Shown here piece after piece: positions 38,227 through 46,151 of a DNA stretch of 64,000 bases (its first letter is position 1; every line of letters begins with the position of its first letter). The position numbers and the translations under genes were made by a program. Source of the DNA: Mycolicibacter engbaekii (GTDB taxonomy: Bacteria; Actinomycetota; Actinomycetes; Mycobacteriales; Mycobacteriaceae); NCBI RefSeq assembly GCF_002101585.1, contig NZ_LQOT01000016.1, positions 62,001 through 126,000 on the forward strand, read 5' to 3'. The notes below the pieces were generated by a model. It saw only the letters and a list, made by a program, of their open reading frames with translations. It was not told where the DNA came from and made no database searches.

Positions 38227-38900
38227 TGTTCGGCGAATATCGGGGCCAGATCCTGCAATCCTTCACCGTCACGGTGGAGTTGGCGGTGCTGTCCGGTGCG
38301 CTTGCGCTGACCTTGGGCACCGGGTTGGCGGCGATGCGCCTGGCTCCGGTGCCGGTGCTGCGCCTGCTCGGCGGCGGCTACGTCCATCTGGTGCGCAACA
38401 CCCCGCTCACCCTGCTGTTGTTGTTGTGCTCGTTCGGGCTGTCCCAGACGCTGGGGGTGACGCTGACCGACCCGCAGTCGCCGACCTCGGTCGACGACAG
38501 CAACTTTCGCCTCGCGGTCCTCGGGCTCGGTGTCTACACCGCGTCTTTCGTCTGCGAAGCGGTGCGCGCCGGTGTCAACACGGTGGGTATCGGGCAGGCC
38601 GAGGCGGCTCGCTCGCTGGGGCTCAGTTTCACCCAGAATCTCCGGATCATCCTGCTACCTCAAGCCTTTCGCGCCGTCATAGTCCCGTTGGGCTCGGTTT
38701 TCATCGCGCTGACGAAGAACACCACGCTGGCCTCGGCGATCGGCGTCGCCGAGGCGGCGTTGCTGATGAAGACGATGACCGAGAACACCGCGGCGCTGCT
38801 GGGCGTGGGCGCGGTGTTCGCCACCGGGTTTCTGGTGCTGACTCTGCCGCTCGGACTGTTGTTCGGTTACCTCGACCGGCGCTTGGCGGTGTCGCGATGA
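38223..38900 (+). CDS. gluC: glutamate-type ABC transporter, permease subunit 1
   Basis: A 225-residue HisM-type inner-membrane permease with five transmembrane helices and the EAA loop EAARSLGLSFTQNLRIILLPQ near residue 125 that docks on the ATPase. Starts in an ATGA overlap with the binding-protein stop; a second ATG follows directly at 38226. Confidence 0.9.
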   Translation: MMFGEYRGQILQSFTVTVELAVLSGALALTLGTGLAAMRLAPVPVLRLLGGGYVHLVRNTPLTLLLLLCSFGLSQTLGVTLTDPQSPTSVDDSNFRLAVLGLGVYTASFVCEAVRAGVNTVGIGQAEAARSLGLSFTQNLRIILLPQAFRAVIVPLGSVFIALTKNTTLASAIGVAEAALLMKTMTENTAALLGVGAVFATGFLVLTLPLGLLFGYLDRRLAVSR

Positions 38901-39781
38901 GGTCCGTGCCGCAGGCGACCGTGCTGTTCGACACCCCCGGCCCGCGGGCCCGGGCCCGCCACCACGCCTTGTCGGTGGCCACGGTGCTGGTCGCCGGCCT
39001 GCTGAGCTGGATGGTGTACTCGCGGCTGAGCGCCAAAGGCCAGCTGACGGCGGAGAAATGGGCGCCGTTTCTGACCGCGGACCTGTGGCGGACCTACGTG
39101 TTGCCGGGGGTGGCGGGCACCCTCACCGCGGCAGCCTGGTCGATCGGGCTCGCACTGATTCTGGGCGTCGCGCTGGGGGTCGGCCGGCTGTCGCAGATCA
39201 CGCCGGTGCGCTGGTGTTGCGCGGTGGTCGTGGAGTTCTTCCGGGCAATTCCGGTGCTGATCATGATGATCTTCGCCTATTTCGTCTACGGCCTGCTCAA
39301 CGTGTTTCCACCGCAACAGATCGCATTGGCCGGGGTCGTCACCGGCCTGACCCTCTACAACGGCGCAGTCATCGCTGAGATCGTGCGGGCCGGGGTCAAC
39401 GCCCTGCCCGGTGGACAAGCCGAGGCCGCCGCCGCGTTGGGCCTGGGCTGGATCCGGTCGATGCGGCTGGTCCTGCTGCCGCAGGCCGTCACCGCCATGC
39501 TTCCGGTACTGGTGTCGCAACTGGTGGTGGTGCTCAAAGACACCGCTATCGGCTACCAGATCACGTTTGTGGAGATGGTGCGCCAGGGCACCGTCGTCGG
39601 CTCCCAGTACAGCAACTACCTTCCCGCGCTCCTGGTGATCGCCGCACTGATGATCACCGGAAACATGGTGTTGTCAGCCGGCGCCATCGGCTTGGAACGC
39701 CGCCTGCGCCGGGCCCGCCAGTCCCCCTTGGAGGCCACCACCATCGAGCCGGAAGGCACCCCGGGCACCCGCGTCGTTTAG
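38897..39781 (+). CDS. gluD: glutamate-type ABC transporter, permease subunit 2
   Basis: A 294-residue permease: a cytoplasmic N-terminus, a first helix at about residues 25-42, then the HisM-type core with the EAA loop EAAAALGLGWIRSMRLVLLPQ near 180, ending in a short charged tail. ATG 38897 overlaps the previous stop as ATGA. The frame extends far upstream, but that part only shadows the previous gene. Forms the channel with subunit 1. Confidence 0.9.
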   Translation: MRSVPQATVLFDTPGPRARARHHALSVATVLVAGLLSWMVYSRLSAKGQLTAEKWAPFLTADLWRTYVLPGVAGTLTAAAWSIGLALILGVALGVGRLSQITPVRWCCAVVVEFFRAIPVLIMMIFAYFVYGLLNVFPPQQIALAGVVTGLTLYNGAVIAEIVRAGVNALPGGQAEAAAALGLGWIRSMRLVLLPQAVTAMLPVLVSQLVVVLKDTAIGYQITFVEMVRQGTVVGSQYSNYLPALLVIAALMITGNMVLSAGAIGLERRLRRARQSPLEATTIEPEGTPGTRVV

Positions 39782-39808
39782 GCACTGCGCACCCGGTGCC
39801 CGGCGTCT

Positions 39809-39821
39809 AGAGTCGGAATCG
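39809..39821 (+). promoter_or_regulatory. promoter of the 74-residue gene
   Basis: TAGAGT (39809-39814) places +1 at 39821, giving a 24-nt leader that contains AGGAGA (39835-39840) before ATG 39845. Confidence 0.55.
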
Positions 39822-39844
39822 ACAGCTAGCGACAGGAGACTCCG

Positions 39845-40069
39845 ATGGCCATCACTCCCAAGGACGCAATCAGCGCCGCACGGGACATCGCCGCTCACAC
39901 CATGGAGAAGGCCTCCGACATCGTCGTGGACGCCGGCGACATCATTCGGGGGGACATCTCCGGGGGCGTCAGTGCGATCGTCCAGGACTCGATGGCGATC
40001 GCCACGCATGCTGTGGAGCGAACCCGGGAGGTCTTCACCGGCACAGACGACGCCGAGGAAGGCGTCTAG
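39845..40069 (+). CDS. conserved small mycobacterial protein, 74 residues
   Basis: A small, entirely helical, acidic protein (ISAARDIAAHTMEKASDIVV, DISGGVSAIVQDSMAIATHA) with amphipathic heptad-like spacing but no strong membrane segment. It resembles small mycobacterial proteins of the Rv1893 kind; I do not know a function. It has its own promoter and ribosome site. It ends 9 bp from the convergent recX stop. Confidence 0.75.
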   Translation: MAITPKDAISAARDIAAHTMEKASDIVVDAGDIIRGDISGGVSAIVQDSMAIATHAVERTREVFTGTDDAEEGV

Positions 40070-40078
40070 CGCACGTCG

Positions 40079-40615
40079 TCAGACTCGGCGGCGCTCTCGT
40101 TCGCCGGCCAATGCGCCGCTGACCACGTCGTAGGCCATCGCCGGGCTGTAGCCGCGCCGGGCCAGCATCGCCACGAGCCGGCGCGTGATCTTGACATCGT
40201 CGTCGCCGAGGGCTTCCCGGCGAAGCTTGGCTGCCACCAGTTGCTCGGCGCGCTCGCGCTCGGCCCCGGCGTCGATGCCCGACAACGCTGTGGCGATCAC
40301 GTCCTCATCGATGCCCTTGGTGCGCAACTCGGCTTCCAGCGCCTTGCGGCCCTTGCCCGCCCGCTCGCGCCGCGAGCGCACCCACTGTTCGGCGAAATCG
40401 GCATCATCGATCAACCCGGCGGTGGTCAACCGGTTGAGCACTCGGGTGCTGACCTCCTCGGAGTAGCCGCGTTTTGCCAGCTGCTCGGTGAGTTCGGCAC
40501 GAGTCCGCGCCCGGGCGGTGAGCAGGCGAAGGCACAGCGCCTTCGCCTGCTCTTCGCGTTTGGGCTCTGCCGCCTCGACCAGCTCAGAAGTCGACAGGGG
40601 CAGGCAGGACTTCAT
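40079..40615 (-). CDS. recX: recombination regulator RecX
   Basis: A 178-residue protein that caps or modulates RecA filaments. It has the three-helix repeats of Rec[21 protein letters not shown] near 30, [19 protein letters not shown] near 66, and [20 protein letters not shown] near 150. It overlaps recA by 32 nt; such recA/recX overlap is known in mycobacteria. ATG 40615 is used; the frame start at 40627 is a GTG/TTG-type alternative. Confidence 0.95.
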   Translation of the reverse strand: MKSCLPLSTSELVEAAEPKREEQAKALCLRLLTARARTRAELTEQLAKRGYSEEVSTRVLNRLTTAGLIDDADFAEQWVRSRRERAGKGRKALEAELRTKGIDEDVIATALSGIDAGAERERAEQLVAAKLRREALGDDDVKITRRLVAMLARRGYSPAMAYDVVSGALAGERERRRV

Positions 40616-41633
40616 CGGCCAGCTCATCGGTCAGCACGGCTCCGATGCCGAGCTTCTCCTTGATCTTCTTCTCGATCTCATTGGCCACGTCAACGTTGGT
40701 CAGCAGGTAGTTGCGGGCGTTCTCCTTGCCCTGCCCCAGCTGCTCGCCGTCATAGGTGAACCACGAGCCGGATTTGCGGATGAAGCCCTGATCCACGCCC
40801 ATGTCGATCAGTGAACCCTCACGGCTGATGCCCCGGCCGTACAAGATGTCGAACTCGGCCTGCTTGAACGGCGGCGACACCTTGTTCTTGACCACCTTGA
40901 CCCGGGTGCGGTTGCCGACCGCTTCAGTGCCGTCCTTGAGGGTCTCGATCCGCCGAACGTCGAGGCGCACCGATGCGTAGAACTTCAAAGCCTTTCCACC
41001 CGTGGTGGTTTCAGGACTGCCGAACATCACCCCGATCTTCTCCCGCAGCTGGTTGATGAAGATGGCGGTGGTACCCGAGTTGTTCAGTGCGCCGGTCATC
41101 TTCCGCAGCGCCTGGCTCATCAGCCGGGCCTGCAGGCCGACGTGACTGTCCCCCATCTCGCCTTCGATCTCCGCGCGCGGCACCAGGGCGGCCACCGAGT
41201 CGATGACCAGGATGTCCAGCGCCCCGGAGCGGATCAGCGTGTCGGCGATCTCCAGCGCCTGTTCCCCGGTGTCGGGCTGGGACACCAGCAACGAGTCGGT
41301 GTCCACGCCGAGCTTCTTGGCGTATTCGGGGTCCAGTGCATGCTCGGCGTCGATGAACGCCGCGATCCCTCCGGCGGCCTGGGCGTTGGCCACCGCGTGC
41401 AGCGCCACGGTCGTCTTACCGGAGGACTCCGGGCCGTAGATCTCGACGACCCGGCCCCGGGGCAGGCCGCCGATGCCCAGCGCCACGTCCAAGGCGATGG
41501 AACCGGTCGGGATGACCGAGATCGGCTGACGCACCTCGTCACCGAGGCGCATCACCGAGCCTTTGCCGAAATTCTTGTCGATCTGGGCCATCGCCAGTTC
41601 GAGTGCTTTTTCGCGATCGGGCGCTTGCGCCAT
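40584..41633 (-). CDS. recA: recombinase RecA (no intein)
   Basis: ATP-dependent strand-exchange protein and LexA co-protease. The 349 residues include Walker A GPESSGKT at 67-74, Walker [18 protein letters not shown], and DNA loop L1/L2 segments ([34 protein letters not shown]). At the site where the M. tuberculosis RecA intein interrupts the protein, the sequence is continuous as [12 protein letters not shown], with Val instead of the Cys needed by the intein. Two damage-responsive elements lie upstream. AGGAG lies upstream of ATG 41633. Confidence 0.98.
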   Translation of the reverse strand: MAQAPDREKALELAMAQIDKNFGKGSVMRLGDEVRQPISVIPTGSIALDVALGIGGLPRGRVVEIYGPESSGKTTVALHAVANAQAAGGIAAFIDAEHALDPEYAKKLGVDTDSLLVSQPDTGEQALEIADTLIRSGALDILVIDSVAALVPRAEIEGEMGDSHVGLQARLMSQALRKMTGALNNSGTTAIFINQLREKIGVMFGSPETTTGGKALKFYASVRLDVRRIETLKDGTEAVGNRTRVKVVKNKVSPPFKQAEFDILYGRGISREGSLIDMGVDQGFIRKSGSWFTYDGEQLGQGKENARNYLLTNVDVANEIEKKIKEKLGIGAVLTDELADEVLPAPVDF

Positions 41634-41689
41634 GATGCCTCTCCTGTGGTTCGGTAGTTCGGTTGACCGTTCTCGGTCGGTTGGCCGTG

Positions 41690-41712
41690 ACGCTAGCGAC
41701 GGGGTCTGACAA
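41690..41712 (-). promoter_or_regulatory. RecA-independent (PafBC / RecA-NDp) promoter of recA
   Basis: On the minus strand TTGTCAGAC (41712-41704), exactly 8 nt, then TAGCGT (41695-41690) matches TTGTCRGTG-N8-TANNNT. The +1 would be near 41683, 50 nt before the start codon. Confidence 0.8.
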
Positions 41713-41746
41713 ACCCGTCAGGCCGAACGAACTGCCTCCACAGTAG

Positions 41747-41762
41747 GCGAACGAATGTTCGA
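41747..41762. promoter_or_regulatory. SOS (LexA) box upstream of recA
   Basis: GCGAACGAATGTTCGA matches TCGAAC-N4-GTTCGA at 11 of 12 positions. It lies 35 bp upstream of the PafBC-type element, consistent with two separately controlled recA promoters. Confidence 0.8.
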
Positions 41763-41787
41763 ATCAAGTAGGCGCGCGGCGTGTCGC

Positions 41788-41936
41788 CGCAGCGCCCGGC
41801 TCCGCCGCGCTCGCGATCGCCGCTAGCCCACTGGCGCCGACCCGCAGCGCCCGGCTCCGCCGCGCTCGCGATCGCCGCTAGCCCAATGGCGCCGACCCGC
41901 AGCGCCCGGCTCCGCCGCGCTCGCGATCGCCGCTAG
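41788..41936. repeat. 55-bp tandem repeat, 2.7 copies
   Basis: Units start at 41788, 41843 and 41898 with exactly 55-bp period: CGCAGCGCCCGGCTCCGCCG, then GCTCGCGATCGCCGCTAG. The only internal difference between the first two copies is one base. Each unit carries CTAG, and the CTA at 41933-41935 in the last unit is the stop codon of the MpaB gene, so the array grew from that gene end. No other coding signal is present between the array and recA. Confidence 0.9.
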
Positions 41937-43159
41937 GCCACCTGCATGACGTGCGCAGAGGCTCCGATGGTGGTGTCGCCGGTGCCCATCAGGGTGCGCA
42001 TGAACGCCTCCTGCTCGCGCCGCCCGCGGCGCGCCGCGCGATCCAGTCCACCGGGCAGCGTCAGCGCCGCAACGCTGCGGGCCAGGTTCACCGGCATCCG
42101 CACCAGCGGGTACCACGGCAGCACCGAAGTCGGCAGACCGAGTTTTCGCATCGTGCCCGATCCCAGGAAGCTACTGGTCAACGAGAGATGCTGGGCGCGT
42201 GCGATGCGACGCCGCAGGCCGGCCATGGCGCCGAAATGCCATCCCAGCGGATCGTCGGCCATCGGTGCCGCCAGCTGCTTGGTGGTCTCGTCGGGCGCGG
42301 AGAGTGCACCGAGGGTCTGGTAGAGAACGCGGATGCCGTCCCGGAAGCTGCGGGGCAACCAGTCGTCGCGGACTCCCATCAGCCAGCCGACATAGCGGGT
42401 CAGGTGCGCGATGTCGTCCAGTTCGGCCGGCGGCATCACGAGTCCCAGGGCCAGCCCCCCGGCCGGCGGCGCGATCAGCGCGCCCACCAACGTGGCGGCC
42501 ATGTCGGTTTGGTTGACCGGCAGGCCCCATTCGTCGGCGCGCCAGTCCGGCAGTGCCGCCACATGCCGGCGCACGTACTCGTGGATCAGCCGGACCCGGA
42601 TGGTGGCCTGGTAACCGACGCCGAGCGGCTCCAGTCCGCCTTCCGCACTGACGTCCAGCGCCCACTGCAGGGTCTCGGCGAAGCGCTTGTTCGAGCCCTT
42701 CTCCAGCACACCGGTACGCAGCAGCGTCTTGTTGAACGAGGAGAACTGGTAGCCCCCCAGAAACGACACGTCCCGGGCGATGTAGGTGCCGTCGGCACCG
42801 CCCCGGCGCAGCGCACGCTGGCCGCGCCGCACCCGGGCCATGTCGACCCAGTCCGGTATCGGCTCGAACTCACCGAAGAACTCCCGCAGCGGCTCAGGTG
42901 CATCCGGCACGCTGGCGAGGCCACGGGTCAGGATCTGTTCGAAGATCGGCCGCGTCTCGGCGGCCCCGGTGCTCGACATCCACTCGACCAACCGCTGCAT
43001 CGGCTCGTCTCCGGCGGTCAGGTCCGCACCGATCTTCTGCCACCGCTCGGCACTGGGCCGGCCTACCGCCAATACCCGGGCCAGCGCCGCGATGCCCGCC
43101 GGTACGCGGCCGGGCCCGGACGGGTGGCGGGCGGGGATGGTCTGCGCGGGCGCGTTCAT
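41933..43159 (-). CDS. MpaB-family oxygenase (DUF2236)
   Basis: A 408-residue all-helical protein of the DUF2236 family, related to latex-clearing protein (Lcp) and mycophenolic-acid oxygenase MpaB, which are b-type heme enzymes. RLIHEYVRRH near residue 190 contains His residues that could ligate heme, and DVSFLGGYQFSSFNKTLLRTG near 135 is a family signature. Reaction and substrate here are unknown. It faces a TetR regulator across 69 bp with inverted repeats, so it is likely repressed by it. GGGAGG precedes ATG 43159. Confidence 0.87.
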   Translation of the reverse strand: MNAPAQTIPARHPSGPGRVPAGIAALARVLAVGRPSAERWQKIGADLTAGDEPMQRLVEWMSSTGAAETRPIFEQILTRGLASVPDAPEPLREFFGEFEPIPDWVDMARVRRGQRALRRGGADGTYIARDVSFLGGYQFSSFNKTLLRTGVLEKGSNKRFAETLQWALDVSAEGGLEPLGVGYQATIRVRLIHEYVRRHVAALPDWRADEWGLPVNQTDMAATLVGALIAPPAGGLALGLVMPPAELDDIAHLTRYVGWLMGVRDDWLPRSFRDGIRVLYQTLGALSAPDETTKQLAAPMADDPLGWHFGAMAGLRRRIARAQHLSLTSSFLGSGTMRKLGLPTSVLPWYPLVRMPVNLARSVAALTLPGGLDRAARRGRREQEAFMRTLMGTGDTTIGASAHVMQVA

Positions 43160-43177
43160 CGGGCGGCCTCCCAACTA

Positions 43178-43208
43178 TTTGGATAACATCCGTATTCCGA
43201 ATTTACGG
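43178..43208. promoter_or_regulatory. candidate TetR operators between the MpaB and TetR genes
   Basis: GGATAACATCC (43181-43191) is a perfect inverted repeat with 4-bp arms, and CCGTA (43190-43194) pairs with TACGG (43204-43208). Both lie between the divergent starts, and the second abuts the TetR -10. Confidence 0.5.
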
Positions 43209-43215
43209 GCGCTAG

Positions 43216-43228
43216 TAGGGTGATGTCA
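43216..43228 (+). promoter_or_regulatory. near-leaderless promoter of the TetR gene
   Basis: TAGGGT (43216-43221), 6-nt gap, +1 at 43228, one base before ATG 43229. Confidence 0.55.
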
Positions 43229-43879
43229 ATGAAACGCCCTGAGGTGGTGCGTGACTACGGCGGGATCAGCGCGGTGGACCGCCGCGCCGAGCGCCGCGGA
43301 AAATTGCTGGCCGCCGGGCGCCAGATCTGGGGCGAGTCGGGCATCGGCGAGGTCACGGTCCGTGGGGTCTGCACCGCCGCCGGACTCACCCCGCGTTACT
43401 TCTACGAGCAGTTTCCCAATCGCGAAGCGCTGTTCTTCGCAGTCTCCGACGATGTCCGCGACCAGCTGCTCGAAGCGATGGTGACCGCCGGCGTCGGCGA
43501 CCCCGGAACGCTGTCGGACAAACTCCGCTCGGCGCTGACCGCCTTCCTCGACCTCATCGCCGCCGACCCCTACATCCACCGCATCGCCACCAGCGACCTG
43601 TCGGCGATTCCGGGCCTCAACGAGCACCGCGCGGGCATCCTCGACATGATCACCGACACCATCGTCGAATACGCCCCAGCCGTTCTCGACGGCCAGAAGC
43701 TGGCCCCCGAAGAGTTACGGCGCGGCGCACTGTTCATCGTCGGCGGCGTCAATCAGATCATCGAAACCTGGCTCGACAACCCGGTCGAAACTCCGGCCGA
43801 ACTGGCCGCGATCTGCTCAGACCTGTCGGTCGCCCTGGTGCGCAGCATCGTGGCGCACAGCGACTCGTCTCACCACTGA
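43229..43879 (+). CDS. TetR-family transcriptional regulator
   Basis: A 216-residue repressor. The HTH lies at about residues 30-65 (VRGVCTAAGLTPRYFYEQF, NREALFFAV). The ligand-binding domain is helical and poorly conserved. Most likely represses the divergent MpaB gene and itself. ATG 43229 is chosen over ATG 43223 and GTG 43220 because it is one base after a predicted transcription start, while the others overlap the -10. Ends 10 nt into the convergent DUF3046 gene. Confidence 0.9.
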   Translation: MKRPEVVRDYGGISAVDRRAERRGKLLAAGRQIWGESGIGEVTVRGVCTAAGLTPRYFYEQFPNREALFFAVSDDVRDQLLEAMVTAGVGDPGTLSDKLRSALTAFLDLIAADPYIHRIATSDLSAIPGLNEHRAGILDMITDTIVEYAPAVLDGQKLAPEELRRGALFIVGGVNQIIETWLDNPVETPAELAAICSDLSVALVRSIVAHSDSSHH

Positions 43880-44064
43880 TCGCGCGGCACGTCGAAGTCC
43901 GCGCACAGCGCCCACCACACCTCGCGCGGCTCCACACCGTCCTCGATGGCCTGCGCCGCGGTGCGTCCGCCCACCGCGGCCAGCACGTGATCTTCCATCA
44001 CCGTGTTGCCGTAGGCGGCACCGAAACGCATCGCGACCCGCTCGCGAAATTCGGTCAGACGCAC
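43870..44064 (-). CDS. DUF3046 family protein (Rv2738c-like)
   Basis: A 64-residue soluble protein. RLTEFRERVAMRFGAAYGNT, then VLAAVGGRTAAQAIEDGV and EVWWALCADFDVP define DUF3046, a small helical family always near recA in actinobacteria. Function unknown. GTG 44064 is leaderless by one base. Its -10 TAGGTT overlaps the stop codon of the glycosyltransferase gene on the same strand. Confidence 0.92.
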   Translation of the reverse strand: MRLTEFRERVAMRFGAAYGNTVMEDHVLAAVGGRTAAQAIEDGVEPREVWWALCADFDVPRDQW

Positions 44065-44077
44065 AGCCCCCAACCTA
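44065..44077 (-). promoter_or_regulatory. near-leaderless promoter of the DUF3046 gene
   Basis: TAGGTT (44077-44072, minus strand), 6-nt gap, +1 at 44065, one base before GTG 44064. The TAG at 44077-44075 is also the stop codon of the preceding gene. Confidence 0.6.
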
Positions 44078-45247
44078 CCCAGTGCTCGCCAGTGCTTCGT
44101 GGCACACCCGTACCGGGTCGGCGACTTCGCCGGCGGTGCGCGCCGCTCGCCGCGCTGCCTCACGATGGTCCGGCGACGCCAGCACGGCGCCCACCGCCTC
44201 GGCCAACGCCGGCCCGGTCAGCGGCCGGATCAGGCGTCCGCTGCCCTGGCGCACCACACGGTTGGCGATCTCCCACTGATCGCCACCACCGGGCACCACC
44301 ACCAGGGGCACACCGTGCAACAGCGTCTTGGCCACCATCCCGTGCCCGCCACCGCACACCACCACGTCGGCGTGCTGCAACAGCTGATCCTGACGCCCCA
44401 GACCGGCGACGGCCCACGGCGGCAGCGTCAGGGGCGGACCGCTCAGGCGCGATACCGCCAATCGGGCTCCCTCAGGCAGGGTGGCACCCGGCACCAGATG
44501 CTCCACCGCCAGCTCGGCCAGCCCGGCGGTGCCGGTCGCTGCCGTCGACGGGGCCACCACCACCAGCGGTCCGGTTCCCGCCGGTACGTCCAGCACCTGC
44601 TCGGTCGGTTCGAAGTGCAGGGGGCCGACCACAGCGGCCTCGGCGGGCCAGTCGGGCCGGTCGACCTCGAGCGCGGGCAGCGTGGCGATCAGGCGCCGCA
44701 GCGGCCCCGGATCGTGGCCCGGCAGCCCGATAGCGACCCGGGCGTCGGCACGCTGGCGCAGCCCACTGCGGACCGACCGTGCCGTCAGCGACCGCATCAC
44801 CGCATCCCGCAGCCGGCCGCGCACCCCCGTGCCCGGAGCCAGCCCGCTGCCGATCGGCGGCAGGCCCTTCGACGGCAGGTACAGCGGGTGCGGGCTCAGT
44901 TCCACCCACCCGATGCCCAGCAGCTCGGCCGCCATTCCGCCACAGGCCGTGATGACGTCGGAGACCACCAGGTCGGGCTGCAGGGCCCGCAGCTGATCTC
45001 GGTTCTGCACCGCCATCCGGGCCGCACGGTGGTGCAGTTTGGCCCCGTCGTCGGCGTCGTCATCAGCAGCGGTGGGATCGAGCCCGAGTAGTTCAGTGGC
45101 GTCCACCCCGGCGGCACGCGCGGTGTCGAGCCACTTGACCCCGGTCAGCAGCGTCGGTGCGTCGCCGGCGGCCACGAAGCGTTTGCACAGGGCGATCGCG
45201 GGGATCGCGTGACCGGGATCGGGGCCTGCTACCACTACCACTCGCAT
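44075..45247 (-). CDS. MGT/UGT-type glycosyltransferase (Rv2739c-like)
   Basis: A 390-residue GT-B fold protein. N-terminal Rossmann domain from residue 1 (VVVVAGPDPGHAIPAIALCK); C-terminal sugar-nucleotide domain with HADVVVCGGGHGMVAKTLLH near 300, VPGGGDQWEIANRV and GSGRLI, the donor-binding motif of family GT1. The donor and acceptor are unknown; it could glycosylate a lipid or polyketide, or inactivate a macrolide. ATG 45247 faces the epoxide-hydrolase-like gene across 42 bp. Confidence 0.9.
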   Translation of the reverse strand: MRVVVVAGPDPGHAIPAIALCKRFVAAGDAPTLLTGVKWLDTARAAGVDATELLGLDPTAADDDADDGAKLHHRAARMAVQNRDQLRALQPDLVVSDVITACGGMAAELLGIGWVELSPHPLYLPSKGLPPIGSGLAPGTGVRGRLRDAVMRSLTARSVRSGLRQRADARVAIGLPGHDPGPLRRLIATLPALEVDRPDWPAEAAVVGPLHFEPTEQVLDVPAGTGPLVVVAPSTAATGTAGLAELAVEHLVPGATLPEGARLAVSRLSGPPLTLPPWAVAGLGRQDQLLQHADVVVCGGGHGMVAKTLLHGVPLVVVPGGGDQWEIANRVVRQGSGRLIRPLTGPALAEAVGAVLASPDHREAARRAARTAGEVADPVRVCHEALASTG

Positions 45248-45276
45248 CGGCCTACCGTGCCACAGCCCCACGGGCC

Positions 45277-45289
45277 TAGGGTGGCAGGC
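45277..45289 (+). promoter_or_regulatory. near-leaderless promoter of ephG
   Basis: TAGGGT (45277-45282), 6-nt gap, +1 at 45289, one base before ATG 45290. Confidence 0.6.
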
Positions 45290-45736
45290 ATGACCGAACT
45301 GACTGACCAGCACGGCGCCGCGGACACCGCCGAGAACATCCGCATCGTTGAGACCTTCCTCGAAGCCCTCCGCGACGAGGATCTCGACGCGGCGGCCGCA
45401 GCGCTCGCCGAGGACGTCGTGTATCAGAACGTCGGGCTGCCGACCATCTACGGCCGCAGCGCCACGGTCAAGGTGTTCCGCCGGTTGGCCGGACGCGGGT
45501 CGTTCGACGTGAAGACCCACCGCATCGCCGCCGACGGCTCGGCGGTGCTCACCGAGCGCACCGACGTGCTGACGCTGGGTCCGCTGCGGCTGCAGTTCTG
45601 GGTGTGTGGAGTGTTCGAGGTGCACCACGGGCGGATCACCTTGTGGCGCGACTACTTCGACTTCCTCGACATGTTCAAGGCGCTGCTGCGCGCGGTGGCA
45701 GCCACGGTGTTTCCGGCGCTGCGCCCGACGCTCTAA
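45290..45736 (+). CDS. ephG: limonene-1,2-epoxide hydrolase-family protein EphG (Rv2740-like)
   Basis: A 148-residue SnoaL-like protein of the limonene-epoxide hydrolase family. EALRDEDLDAAAAALAEDVVYQNVGL near residue 22, TIYGRSATVKVFR near 52, and the terminal HGRITLWRDYFD near 115 carry the Arg/Asp pair used for epoxide opening; a sterol or fatty-acid epoxide substrate is known for the M. tuberculosis enzyme. The start follows a predicted transcription start by one base. Confidence 0.9.
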   Translation: MTELTDQHGAADTAENIRIVETFLEALRDEDLDAAAAALAEDVVYQNVGLPTIYGRSATVKVFRRLAGRGSFDVKTHRIAADGSAVLTERTDVLTLGPLRLQFWVCGVFEVHHGRITLWRDYFDFLDMFKALLRAVAATVFPALRPTL

Positions 45737-45746
45737 GGTCACGACC
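45734..45746 (+). promoter_or_regulatory. near-leaderless promoter of the DUF5313 gene overlapping the ephG stop
   Basis: TAAGGT (45734-45739) contains the ephG stop codon TAA (45734-45736). A 6-nt gap places +1 at 45746, one base before GTG 45747. Confidence 0.55.
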
Positions 45747-46151
45747 GTGTCAAAGCGCCCCAACCCGATTCAATACATCCGTTACTGCTACGGGCGCCCG
45801 TTGCCGCCGGAGCTGCTGGACTGGGTCCGCAACGACCTCGCCGGGCGCGGCGCCACCATCCGGATGATCATGCGCGCCGCCGTGCCCACGACGCTCATCC
45901 TGATCCCGTTCTGGTTCCTGCCTGCCGACTTCATGACGCATTTCACCATGACGTTTCCGATCTGGTTCATGGTGATTCTGTTCGCACATGCGCTCAACAA
46001 GGTGTGGCGCACCCACATGCTGCGCATGCACGGCCTCGACCCGGAACTCGCCAATGCCCGCAAGCGGCAGCGCGACGCCCACATCCACCGTTCCTACGTG
46101 GAACGCTACGGCCCGCGGCCGGACGTGGATCAGCGCAGCGACGACATTTAG
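45747..46151 (+). CDS. DUF5313 family membrane protein
   Basis: A 134-residue protein. The start KRPNPIQYIRYCYGRPLPPE and WVRNDLAGRGATIRMIMR are the DUF5313 signature, followed by two transmembrane helices near residues 50-68 and 72-92 and a basic C-terminal tail with KRQRDAHIHRSYVERYG. Function unknown. It ends 4 nt into the convergent pspM gene. Confidence 0.87.
   Translation: MSKRPNPIQYIRYCYGRPLPPELLDWVRNDLAGRGATIRMIMRAAVPTTLILIPFWFLPADFMTHFTMTFPIWFMVILFAHALNKVWRTHMLRMHGLDPELANARKRQRDAHIHRSYVERYGPRPDVDQRSDDI

Noticed and set aside
38009..38896. Upstream extension of the second permease of the glutamate transporter
   Set aside because: It lies out of frame over the first permease gene; ATG 38897 with ATGA overlap is the right start.
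41788..41936. Possible CRISPR array near recA
   Set aside because: Units are directly adjacent with no spacers, and no cas genes are present.
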